Shown in pieces: positions 1-11,500 of a stretch of DNA of 64,000 bases (its first letter is position 1; each line of letters opens with the position of its first letter). The position numbers were made by a program, and so were the translations under genes. Origin of the DNA: Neocallimastix lanati (nom. inval.). Its lineage: Eukaryota > Neocallimastigomycota > Neocallimastigomycetes > Neocallimastigales > Neocallimastigaceae. Location: the NCBI GenBank assembly GCA_016946835.1, contig JACVTC010000030.1, positions 1,364,081-1,428,080 on the forward strand, given 5' to 3'. The notes below the pieces were generated by a model. That model was not told the DNA's origin, did no database searches, and was given only the letters and a program-made list of their open reading frames with translations.

Positions 1-440
1 GATTAATGGATTTTAACTATCCTTCTTTGTCATTTCAGTTATATTTATCGTCATAATTAATTGGTTCTCTTAATGTAATATTTGATTTGTGTTTTTTGAA
101 TGGCTTTTATTCAAAGTTGTATGAGGGATGTTTTCTTTTTGTATAATTATTTACACTTGGAATGACGTTAATGTTTTGTTTAGATTGATTTTCAGAATCG
201 TGTGAAAGAAGAGTATTATTTTTACTTTATTGTTAATGTTGGAATCGGAAGTACTGGTATGAATGGTTTTGGTTTTGTTTGTATTGTTTGTTTTTATGTT
301 TCTTTTATTAGTATTATCATACTTTGATAGGTTGACTGAGTTGGGATTTGATGATTCATTATTGATAGGAATATTGATTACCAAAAAAAAAAATAAAATA
401 AAACTAAAGATAAAAAAGAGAGAAAGCTTGGAGAAAAAGA
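1..440. other. AT-rich sequence, no supported gene
   Basis: Open frames of about 60-110 codons exist on both strands (minus 151-477, plus 263-448) but they overlap and consist of low-complexity Asn/Lys/Phe runs. I see no domain or splice context supporting either. The plus-strand decayed gene described next seems to begin at the right edge of this segment. Confidence 0.4.
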
Positions 441-3032
441 ATTTATAATTTTTAAAGATACTGAGGAGAAAATACAAAATCTTAAAGTAGAAAAATTAAT
501 TAAATCTAATTATTATAATCCTTTAAATAGAAAAACAAAAGATAAGGTGTATATATTTCTACCAGAAGAATCCTAAAAAAGTTTATATTACTGTGTATGA
601 ACTCAAAGAAGGTAATTTACCTCGAAATAAAAAAATTTTCATAGAATATGAAGATGACATACTAACTACTAATAATAAAGGAGAATTAAATTCAAATATA
701 ATAGAAAAGATGAAAAATAAAAGTAATGATTTGTAAAATAAAAATATAATAAAAGAAATAAAAAAAAAAGTAAAAATTTATTAAATATAAAATTAATAAA
801 AGAGATGAGAAATAAAAGTAAGATTTATTATATAAAATTATTATAAAAGAAATAAAAAATAAAAGTAAAAATCTATTATATCATCAGCATTAAAATAAAA
901 GACAATTTTTATAAAAGATATTATTGATATTGCAAAGTAATATAAAGAAAATCCAGAAAAAAAATAATCTTAAAAACGTATCAGAGACAATTAATGATAT
1001 TTTAAATAGACCTATTTCTGCTGAAAATGAATATACACAATTAATAACAAAACTAAAAAAAAGAATACTTTAACTCTAAAAATTGTAATATTAAACCAAA
1101 AATCAATAAAAAATTTCAAAATGTTGAAGTTTTAAACCATTTAGAAATATATTCATTTAATAAGTTGAGTGAAAAATATAAAAAAGGTTAAAGACATTTT
1201 ATCTGAAACACTATTATTCTTAGAAAATTCGGAACCTTCCAATGACAATAAATTTATTTGGATATGAAGAAATTAAGGAAGATATGAATAAATTTTAAAC
1301 AAAATGAAAAATCGATAACAATTTGTTGAGAATGCAATTAATCATTTGATTTACTGAAGTAAATAATAATATTATATATATTGATGAAAATATAGTAAAA
1401 AATTATATATATACGATAATACTAAGAATAAATTAATCATTTACTACGCTAAAAAACATGATATTATTTTAAATAGAGATAATAGTACTGAAGTAGAGTA
1501 TAGATTTAACTTAAAAGTAGGTTTAAATTTTGTTAGGAGATATCGTAATGAGCTTACAGGTATATTATTGAATTATTCCTTTGACCCAGCTTTATATATA
1601 GATTATAGTAAAATAGATTTAAGTAATAATATTGTTGAAAATACTCGATTATATAGAGAATTGGGAATTTTGAATTCAATATCCCCAAACAATATAAAAT
1701 CATATCATGAATTTCATATGAATAATTATCGGAATTCAAAGATTCAGTTTATAGATTTAAAAATATTATAATTTTAATGTTAAAATAAGTATAAATGATT
1801 TTAAGGAGTTAGATTTGGTATACTTAAGAATTAGATGAAATTAGTAAAGATGATTTTAAATATAAAACAATTGAATCCCCTGAGGAATTAAATAAAGCAA
1901 AAAAAAAAAAGAATATTATTATAATATTTGTTATATTTCTTATAATTACTTAATTTTAAAGTATGGGGAAAAAAAAGATTCAAAAAATAATATTCCTCTT
2001 TAAATAAAAAATGAAATCATTGAATTTATTGAAATTTTAGCTAAGGCATTGTCAAAATGAATTTTATTTTACAGAAATTTTTCAATTTATAAAAAGGAAT
2101 CAAAAAATGACAGATATCATAAATGTTCACCTGAAAATTTGAGACCAATTATAAAACTTCTATTAACCGAATACCTATCACTCATCGATGGTTATCTAGA
2201 TATTATACACCAAATTAATGATGAATGTTTTGGTTTTTCTGAGGATAATCCTGTACCTTCATAATATAAATTAAATAGTAAAGAATTAAATAAATACTAT
2301 AAACTAAATAGATCCAAAAATTATTATAAGAAATAATATTTATGAAACCCTTTATTCATTAATAACTGGAGGGTATGTCATATTCTTAATATAATGAATA
2401 TGAAACAATATTTAAATATTCTGATTATAAAGGTATTGAACCAATTATAAATTACATTACTAATTTGCTAAGTTTTTTTTTTTTATTTTTTTATTTTTTT
2501 TTTATTTATTTCCGGTGTGTACCGCCCTATAACCTCCCTCAAGACATTGGAATATTAAGGTAGTCACAACACTTTGGTGGATATAGTCCCTACTGGACAG
2601 CCTTACTATTTATTCAGAATTGGCGCTCTAGCCATGCATATTACTGCTGAGATTTTCTAGCACGATTTTTCTCGGAATGCTTTTTCGGTAAGTAAACAAT
2701 TATATTTTTGCTACTAAAAAATACATTAGCATTAATAATCAAGAAAGGAAAATAGATTATGCAAAAGAGAAAATATACTATGAAGATGAAAATAGTGTGT
2801 CCTTAGGGAAGCACGAAGAAAAAGCATATTTATTTCTGATAAAAATGATGAAAATTCTTTTGATATTGAAAACAAAGATTATGCTATTCCAAAAAAAAAA
2901 TAAAAAATGTTTATATTGTTTCTAATGAAAAGAAATTAAATGAAAATTTACTTCCAGTAAAAGAAGAAATTTTAGTCAACTATGGAAATATCTATGATAT
3001 AGTTTCTATTAATAATAAAAGAGAATTATAAA
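441..3032 (+). pseudogene. Decayed protein gene, family not recognised
   Basis: Stretches of good coding character appear in shifting plus-strand frames, separated by stops and frameshifts. One piece near 560-720 includes VYELKEGNLPRNKKIFIEYE; an open stretch at about 1500-1770 includes RYRNELTGILLNYSFDPALY; one near 2110-2260 includes KCSPENLRPIIKLLLTEYLS; a last piece at 2840-3030 ends in a natural stop after NNKREL. The order suggests one original gene of roughly 800 codons. It is interrupted at about 2470-2700 by a GC-richer insert. I do not recognise the family and assign no function. Confidence 0.45.
2471..2706 (-). mobile_element. Short retroposon-like insert with A-rich tail
   Basis: About 180 bp of much higher GC than the surroundings (2508-2690) abuts a T-rich run (2471-2507) on the plus strand. 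Read on the minus strand this is a unique body followed by a poly(A)-like tail, the shape of a SINE or the 3' end of a truncated LINE. The host frame reads on both sides. A candidate short target duplication TTTGCTA lies at each edge (about 2464-2471 and 2706-2713). I found no clear Pol III box pair and no coding frame, so the class is open. Confidence 0.4.
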
Positions 3033-3568
3033 TAATAAATAATAATAATCAATTAAATATAATATGATAAGTATTAGTTTTGATATAAAATAGAAATTAA
3101 ATTTTTATTTAATAATAAATTAATATTTAATAATAAATGAAATAACAACATAATTGTATTAAAATTATTTTGAAAATATTGAAGTATATTATTAATCATA
3201 ATAGTGTGATATAGAATAGTATCGTAAAAGTTAATTAATTAAATATTATAATATTATACTAAACTATTAAATATAAAGTTATTAGATATTAAACTATTTA
3301 TAATAAAAATAATTTTAAGAAATGTTTTTATCTTTTTTTAAAGACTTGGATTAAGTACTATATATATTATAATAGTTTTCCAAGTTTTTATTTTAATTCC
3401 CATGTATATTTTTTTATATTTCTTTATTACTCTTTTATTATTATTTAAAGTTTTTACTTTTCATATATATATTTCTGAATTTTTAAAACTTTATTTAATA
3501 ATAATTAATTTAAATGAAATAATTTATAATTTATAATTGTTACACATAAAAGAAATACATATATATTA

Positions 3569-3600
<32 letters not shown>

Positions 3601-3893
3601 TCTATTATTTGTTTGTAAAATGTTTTAAAATAACAAATATTAAACTAAATACTGAAAAAAAAGGAAAATTTAAATATATATTAAAAAAAGATACTCAAAT
3701 AATATATTAACATATACAATTAATATATAAATAATATTATAATAATTTATAAATACTTAATACTTTTGTTTAACATTTATTGAATTTATTCATTTACTTA
3801 GTATGATTAATAATATTATATAAGAGAATGGTCCATTATATAATTAAGTTTTTTTTTTTTTATCTTGTAAAATATGAAATATATATTTTTTAT
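3033..3893. other. AT-rich spacer
   Basis: Spacer of A/T runs, including a poly-T of about 27 bases near 3570-3595 and another near 3850. It holds the 3' flank of the minus-strand lipase gene. I see no gene. Confidence 0.6.
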
Positions 3894-6800
3894 TTATCCA
3901 AATGATTTTCTTTTACACATTTTATTTAAAGTTGACATTGTATTATCCATACTATGACAACCTGCTATTTTTTCATCATCACATTCAATATTAATAATTT
4001 CTCCAATTTGAGAATCGACTATAGTAACAGGATCCCTCAATGGTACTACATTAATAAAATTATCTATTAAATTTTGAGGAACGAAATCATAAGATCGATA
4101 AGAATAACCGAGACCTGGTGCAGAAAATTCAATTCCTGGAATTTCAAGCCGAGCAGAAACAATCCCTACGGTTCCTCCCCCTAATGAATGGCCTGTAAGA
4201 TATATTTTATCAAATGTGTTATTGGATTTTAAAAACTCCACATGGTCAATGACATCTTGAAAATACAAAATGTTCTTTTTAATTGAAAATTTGTTATCAA
4301 TAAGCCTGACGGCAAATGAAAATGCATCTCGGGGCCAAAATTTGGAAAATGTTCCAAAAAATCCCGATAATTCTAGAAGAACTGAGGTACTCCATAAATA
4401 GACATCTTGAAAAGCATCTTCTAATGTAACAGTTCCTCGAACTCCAACTACAACTATATTTCTGGCAGGAAACACAAAATCAACATATTGTACACCATAA
4501 GGATTAGTAATAGTATTATCTTTAATTTCAAAATCATCATAGATTAAAGGCATTGTATTATTATCATATATTTTAGTGCAATATGCATCGGATATGCTTT
4601 GTCCGTTGGAAGAGGTAATATTAGTACATTGAATATACTCTATTGTATCAATGTTTTCATTTTCTGAGGTATAGATACAATTGAATGAATCATCAAAAAT
4701 ATCATTAATCGTTATTAAGGGTAAGTTGTCAAAGTAAGAACATTCAAACTTTTGATTAGAACTATATGGCTTATGAACAGTATTATATGAATCGCCATTC
4801 AAATCATCCACAAAGCTACAATTACAATATGTAGTAAATTTATTTTCATATAATTTTGAATAGTTTTCATCTTTAATATTAATATTATTACTATTAGGAT
4901 TATTATTGCTACTACTGTTATTGTTGTAGTTATTTTCAATATTATCATACATAGAACAGGAACATATTGAATTTTTTATAGCCCTCTTTTCATTGAATTT
5001 AGTCATTACATTCTTTATATCTTCTCCATAACTAGCAGAAGCAATAGCAGCGAAATCATTAATATACAAATCATCATAATTTATATAGCAAAATAATGGT
5101 TTAGCATTATAACTATTTTGATTTGTTACCTGTAACTCAATTTCTTCTTCTTTAGATTTATCTACAAAATTTATACCACCAATGAATACACCCAAAAACA
5201 ATAAAAATATCAAAATTAACAAAATAATTTTTCTTATATTTAATTTCCTTTTCTTTATATAATTATCTATTAATTTTTCAATTTCTTCATTTTCATTTTT
5301 GTTTTCTTCTTTTCCACTTTTGTCTTCTTCTTTTCCATTTTTGTTTTCTTCTTTTTCATTTTTGTCTTCTTCTTTTCCATTTTTGTTTTCTTCTTTTTCA
5401 TTGATATTTTCAGTAGAAGGGAAAATATTATAACGACGTTCATATGGTAGATTTGGAACGATCTTTAATGAATCATAAAAATAAAGACCTATGAATAATA
5501 ATATATATAAATCAATTTGTATATTTTTAATACAAATAACCACTAAAAAAACAGAACCAACAATAAATCGAACGATCCAATATGAAATAATAGTTAAAGA
5601 AGTTCTAGTTGGTACTTTAGTAAGCCAATCAAAAATAAATTTATATATAAATTCAAATAATATTTCAACTCCTAAAAATGATATAACCCATCTTAAATTA
5701 GTATTTACATTATATCTCTTTGATTTATCGTTATTAATACCATCAATATTGTTGAAATCTTTATATCTTCCATTTTGTATGATAATTAATATAACTATAT
5801 ATAATACTAATTTTATAATTTTGAAAACAAAAATAATTATTTGATATATAAATTCTGATAATATATCTACAAACCATATAGAAGTTGCTTTCTTTAAAAA
5901 ATACGGTATTGTTCTCAATCTGGCTATAATCTCTTTTTTTTTGTTTTCATCATTTTCATTTTCAATTTCATTATTTTTAACATATAAATGATTTACAACA
6001 TCTATTAATACATAACTTTCTTTAAAAATTTTTTTTACATCACTTTCTTTAAAAATTTTTTTTACTTCATTGTCAAAGTTATTTGTTCTTTTCTTTTGTA
6101 ATTTATCATTAACTTCTTTAAAATAATTAGGTTTGTATTTGACATAAATTTTATAATAATAGAGTTCTTTAAAAATAAACGCTACAGGGACAACTATAAA
6201 AATAATAAAGCCAATGCTTATATATATATATATATTCAATTTTAAATAAAATTTTTTTGAAATAAATTTATATATTAGAAAAAAGATAAGAATTGGGCAT
6301 AAATCCTGGAATAATGTCATAATTAAATTCATTGGAAAATCAAACATTACACAAATATTTTTTCCAGTAGAAATAGCATATATTTTCTTTGTATAATTCT
6401 TCAATATTTCATTATCATTATTACCTTCATATTTTTTTAAAGTTCTGTAGAATACTACATAATAGTTAATATGAAATAAAAAATTTAATATAATAATAGC
6501 TAAAGAGCTGATAACAACAAATAATAAACTTATCCAACCGATAACTTTTGTTAATCCATAAAAAAGAGTTAATATAAAACTCAAAGTAAAAATAATTACA
6601 CTACAAGAGATCATAATGATCCAGAAACAAGTATTTTTACAACGTTCAATGCTTCTAAATATATCAACAAAGAATTTTTCCTTCATAGGATAAAAAATGT
6701 ATGAAATATATTTTAGATAGGTTTTCCATAACGATCTTACAGTTCTCCATATTACATCATAAAATAATAAAATGAAGATTACACACCAAATTGTTCCAAC

Positions 6801-7171
6801 CGTTTCTAATTCATAACAAGAGTAAGCAATATTAACGACTAAACAAAGTGCAATAATATTTATAAATAACATTCCAGAAGTAATAAATAGTAAGGCTAGA
6901 AATTTTATTGAACCATTTATCAAATTTAAATATGTTAAATGAATATTGCTATTAATTTTTCTATTTATTAGTGATATAGAACTTCCTGTAACAATATTTT
7001 TATTTATAGCTGGGATATTTGTAATTTCGATGTTATCATTTTCATTTCTACCTTCATTGGGTGTTGATACTGAATCACTAATAAAAATAATTAAAAAAAA
7101 AATTCTTGTGAATCAAATTATTTAAAGCTAATTTTAAGAAATATTATAACTTTGTCTCTTTACCTTGCCAT
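3894..7171 (-). CDS. Multi-pass membrane class 3 lipase (alpha/beta hydrolase)
   Basis: Two exons give 1063 aa: exon 1 is only 8 nt (7164-7171, ATGGCAAG), the intron is 7078-7163 (GTAAAG...TTATTAG), and exon 2 is 3894-7077. The junction restores frame exactly. Residues about 55-600 hold many hydrophobic membrane segments; a Lys/Glu/Asn repeat (about 575-620) precedes another membrane span and a Cys-rich lumenal or extracellular stretch. The C-terminal 250 residues are a Lipase_3 domain: a VVVGVRGT strand, nucleophile elbow GHSLGG with Ser967, likely catalytic Asp1018 in RDPVTIVD and His1044 in GCHSMDN. The triad is complete, so an active triacylglycerol or phospholipid lipase on a membrane is likely. 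Substrate and membrane are unknown. Diacylglycerol-lipase-like enzymes also pair membrane spans with this domain, though with about four spans. Confidence 0.85.
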
Positions 7172-7422
7172 TCATTAAATATATAAATGTAATTACCTTT
7201 GTTAACTTTTTCTTTTTTTAAAAAAAAATACTAATATTATTGAATGTTTATTAATAAAAAATATTTAATTAGTAAGTTTTAAATTTAATATTAAAAAATG
7301 AAGAAAAAAAAGTTCTTAGGAAATAAGTTTAATATTTTTTAAAATGAAAATACTTGAAATTTATATCAACTTTTAATTTTATACTTAAAAATAATATTAA
7401 ATATTTAATAAACAAAAAATTC

Positions 7423-7453
<31 letters not shown>

Positions 7454-8192
7454 CATAAACTTTAAATATTTCCTTATATATATCAATAAAGGAATTATAA
7501 TATTATATATTAATTATATTATTAACAAAGAAAGATATATTTATATAATTATATATTTTAACTTTATATATGAAAATATTTACTTTAGAAATTGTAACAT
7601 AAATTTCTATTTTATATTTATGACTTTTAAATAATATATATATATATTTAATTATTTTTTTAAAATCTTAATTAGTATATATATTTTAACAAAGCAGAAA
7701 TTAATAAATTAATATATTTTTGACTCAATAAAATTGAATTATTATGATTATTTTTTCTTTCAACTTAATAAATAAATAACTAAATAAATGAATAAAATAT
7801 AACTAAACAACAAATCAAGTTTTCTTTCTTTAAAAAATTATTTTTTAAAAATTAAACTATTAACAAGAAAAATAAACTATTATAGTCCTTAACTTTTTAT
7901 ATATATGTAATAAGAACAGTTAAGGTGAAGATGATAAAAATTTTAAACTTTTTATCATTATTTTATTGATATATATTATAAGTATTTATGATTCTTTTAT
8001 AGCATTTATCATTAGAAATATAAAATAATAATAAAATTTTAACTATGGATAAAATTAAAAGGGTTAGTTTAAATTTATTTCTTTCAAATCTATTTCGCAA
8101 TTGTGCATTAAATATTTATAAATGTATTAAAAAAAACTTTATGTAAATCCTTAAATAAAAATTAAAAATTTAATATATCATAAAATAAATAT
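7172..8192. other. AT-rich spacer upstream of the lipase gene
   Basis: A/T runs including a poly-A of about 22 bases around 7430-7452. It should contain the minus-strand lipase promoter, but base composition prevents calling a TATA element with any meaning. No gene is seen. Confidence 0.6.
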
Positions 8193-8276
8193 TTTATATT
8201 ATCTTTTTAAAAAATATTTATTATTTTTATATTTTTTTTTAATTATGTACAATATTTATTTATTTATTTTTTTTAT

Positions 8277-8324
<48 letters not shown>

Positions 8325-8326
8325 AT
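8193..8326 (+). repeat. Left part of a tandem repeat unit ending in a (TAAA)n microsatellite
   Basis: The run ATTATCTTTTTAAAAAATAT and the following TTAATTATGTACAAT recur at 14185-14260 (there TTAATTGCGTACAAT). The segment ends in about twelve TAAA/AAAT units (8276-8326), into which the copia element inserted. Its continuation lies at 13976-14070, on the other side of the element. Confidence 0.7.
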
Positions 8327-8560
8327 TGTTAACTTTATTAATATAAAGTTATATTCTAGCTTAGGTTTAATAAAATATTAAATTAAATTATATTAAATAC
8401 ATTGTAATTTTAAATTAAATATAAATTAATATGTATCTAGAACAAGCCACAATTAAATATAAATACATGTAATTTTCTCTGTACTTTAAATCTTTGTTAA
8501 CCATTTATTTATATTCTATAAATAATAAATTTATATTAATTAATAAAACAAATTTTAATA
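8327..8560 (+). repeat. 5' LTR of the copia element
   Basis: 234 bp beginning TGTTAAC and ending TTTTAATA. It is identical by eye to 13737-13970. The start follows the TAAAT target duplication; the end is fixed by divergence from the 3' LTR flank and by the primer site that follows. The 3' terminus is TA rather than the canonical CA. Confidence 0.95.
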
Positions 8561-8582
8561 GATTAAGAGTCTCAAGCAACCG
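8561..8582 (+). promoter_or_regulatory. Putative primer-binding site, half-tRNA-Lys(CUU) type
   Basis: The 22 bases right after the 5' LTR are GATTAAGAGTCTCAAGCAAC plus CG. Their complement reads through GAGACTCTTAATC, an anticodon-loop-like string CTCTTAA with the Lys anticodon CTT at its centre. This suggests priming by the 5' half of a tRNA cut in the anticodon arm, as Drosophila copia does with initiator tRNA. The adjacency is seen; the tRNA identity is inferred. Confidence 0.6.
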
Positions 8583-8585
8583 AAA

Positions 8586-11500
8586 ATGTCTGACAGCGCT
8601 GAATGTTTCGTTTACAAGGGTTCCAACTTCAAAATGTGGAAAAAGCTACTCATTAACATTTTGAAAGCCAAAGATCTCTCTGATTACGCCACAACCAATA
8701 TTTTCAATGAAACCAATAGAGACCATGAAAACTTTGGGGAAATTGATAAAAACAACTCAAAGGTTGTTGCTATTATTATCAAGTCTGTGGATGAATCAAT
8801 TTATCAAGATATTGAGGATCTAGAATCTGCTTTTGACATGATCAGGAAACTGGAAGATATTAACCAAGAAGCAGATGAACTAATTGTAGAAAAATTAATA
8901 AAGAAACTGAAAATTATGAAGCCTCGAAACTATATGGAAGTTTTAAAATGTTTATCTGACATGTTAAACACTTTTAACAAACTTAAAACCGCCAATTACG
9001 ATATGAGTGAAAATGACAAGATCCAATATATGTTCAAGGCGCTACCAAAGGAATTACAAATTGCTTTCCTGCCTGAACCTGGTAAAACAGCAGAAGAGTA
9101 TTATGATCTCATCAAATCAAGAAATATATTTATTAGATGCATGAATGAACAAAAAATAATCAAGCCACAAATTAACCATAATAATCGTAACAATTATAAT
9201 AACTACGATGATCCCATGGATTTAGACCTAGTATTTAACAGAAATAATAGGTATAAAAGCCACAGACAAAATAATTCTCAACGAAGAATTCCAAATAAAT
9301 ACTGCCATATTTGTAACCAACGTGGTCATTTAACAAGTGAATGCCATTACAACGGGAGAACAAACGGAACCATGAATCAAACTAAATTTAATAATAATAA
9401 TAATAATGACTATAATAACAGATTTAATAACAATAATTATAATAATAATAAATTTAATAACAATTATGATAAAAATAATAATAAAAATTATAAAAATAAT
9501 AATAAAAATTATAATAAAAATTATAAAAATCGTAATAATTATATTAATAACATTGAAAATAGCAATTTACCTGTTGATTGTGATGATGACATAAATTATG
9601 AACATTTAAGTCACATGATTAACAATAGTCTTGATAGTGTTGAATTTTTAAATAACTTAAATAAATCTACTCATAACCTTAATAATTATAAAAATGATAA
9701 AAATAAATTAAATAAAAATTTTAATAATAATCTTAATAATTATGAAAGTAAAAATAATAATTTACATAAAGAACTTAATAATGATATAAATTACACTAAT
9801 AATACTAATTATATTAATAATTATGATAACAATAACAATTGCCCTACTAATGACAACAACGAATCAACTTGGATCTATGATTCTGGTGCAATTGTTCATA
9901 TTACTAATGACCGAAGTTTATTAACTAACTTTAAAAAATACAAAATTAATTTAACATGTGCCAACAATTCTGAAATGGAATTCGAGGGATTTGGTACATA
10001 CAAAGGCTCAATTAACGGTTATGACATTACTTTAAGTAAAGTATTTTATTCTAGGCACGCAAACAAAAATTTAATTAGTGGTATACAATTTGCCTACACT
10101 GAACTAATATCAATTACTAAACTTATTAACAATGAGCCACATCTTATCATTACGGATAATGATAATAATATTATTAATACTTATAGGTCAATTGATGGAA
10201 GAAACACATTTAGAATCAAAATAAACAATAAATATAATAACTTAATTATGAACACCGATAATGATAATCTTTGGCATAGAAGACTTGGTCACTTCTACCA
10301 CAAAGATTTATCAAAATTTATAAAGGAACACACCACAAGTCATAATAACAATGACAATAATTGTATTACTTGTGGAATAGCTAAAATGAAAAGGTTACCT
10401 CACAACAGGGTAACTCCTAAAGCTACCAAGTTATTAGATGTTATCCACTCCGACATTGTTGGTCCTTTCCCGGATTCATTTTTTGGTTTTAAATTCATCA
10501 TTACTTTCATTGATGAATTCTCTAGGAAAGCCTGGATTTTTACTATGAAAAGAAAATCAGATGCCATCGATATTATTATTAATTTTTTCAAATATTTAAA
10601 TAATCTTTTTCCAAATTATAAAATTACTAATTTCAAATCGGACCAAGGAAAAGAATATTGTAGTAGAAGAGTCAACAAATTCTGTAAAAAGAATGGTATT
10701 AGAAAACTCTATTCTCCTCCAAGAAATCCTCAAAATAATGGAATTGCTGAACGATTTAATCAAACCATTCTTTATTCCCTAAAATGTTTATTAAGCTGGA
10801 GTAAACTCAACATTAAATTTTGGGATTTTGCTATACGTTATTCAAAATATCTTTATAATCTTACTCCTCATTCAGGAATAAATAATCAAATTCCCAATGA
10901 AGTATTTTATGGTACTCCAATTCATGTTAATCATATTAAAGTTTTTGGATGCATCGCTTATTATAAGGATTTCTCTCCCAAGAAAGGAAAATTAGATCCT
11001 AACGCCAAAAAGGGTTTTTTCTTAGGTTTCAGTAATGATTCTAATTATTATTTAATAATGGACTATAATAATTTTTCTCTACATCAAGTAAGAGAAGTAT
11101 TATTTCAAGAAGACACCCCTTCCTGCATTACTAAAGATATTACAAAAAGAATTTCGCCTTATGTTAAAGACAATAATAATAAATTAAATTTATGCTTAGA
11201 TTTATCTTTTATCAACAATTTATTAAGCAATTATACAAATAATAATATACATAATAATAATAATATCAACAACAATTATGACAATAATGACGATAATTAT
11301 TTTATTCCTGACAATAATAATATCATTAATATTCCTGATAATCCACCTAATAATATTAATATTCATAATAATATTCCTAATAATGATATTCATAATAATA
11401 ATTATAATAATAATTCTCCTGATGATTATAATGTTAATAATAATAACTTTAACAATAATTTAAATATTGATAATTATAATATTTCAGATCAAAATAATAA

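Noticed and set aside
2508-2540. Possible 18S rRNA fragment (GTGTACCGCCC resembles the 3' end motif of small-subunit rRNA)
   Set aside because: The match is limited to about a dozen bases and the following sequence does not continue as rRNA.
5491-5844. 117-codon plus-strand frame
   Set aside because: It is antisense to the membrane region of the lipase gene and is a shadow frame.
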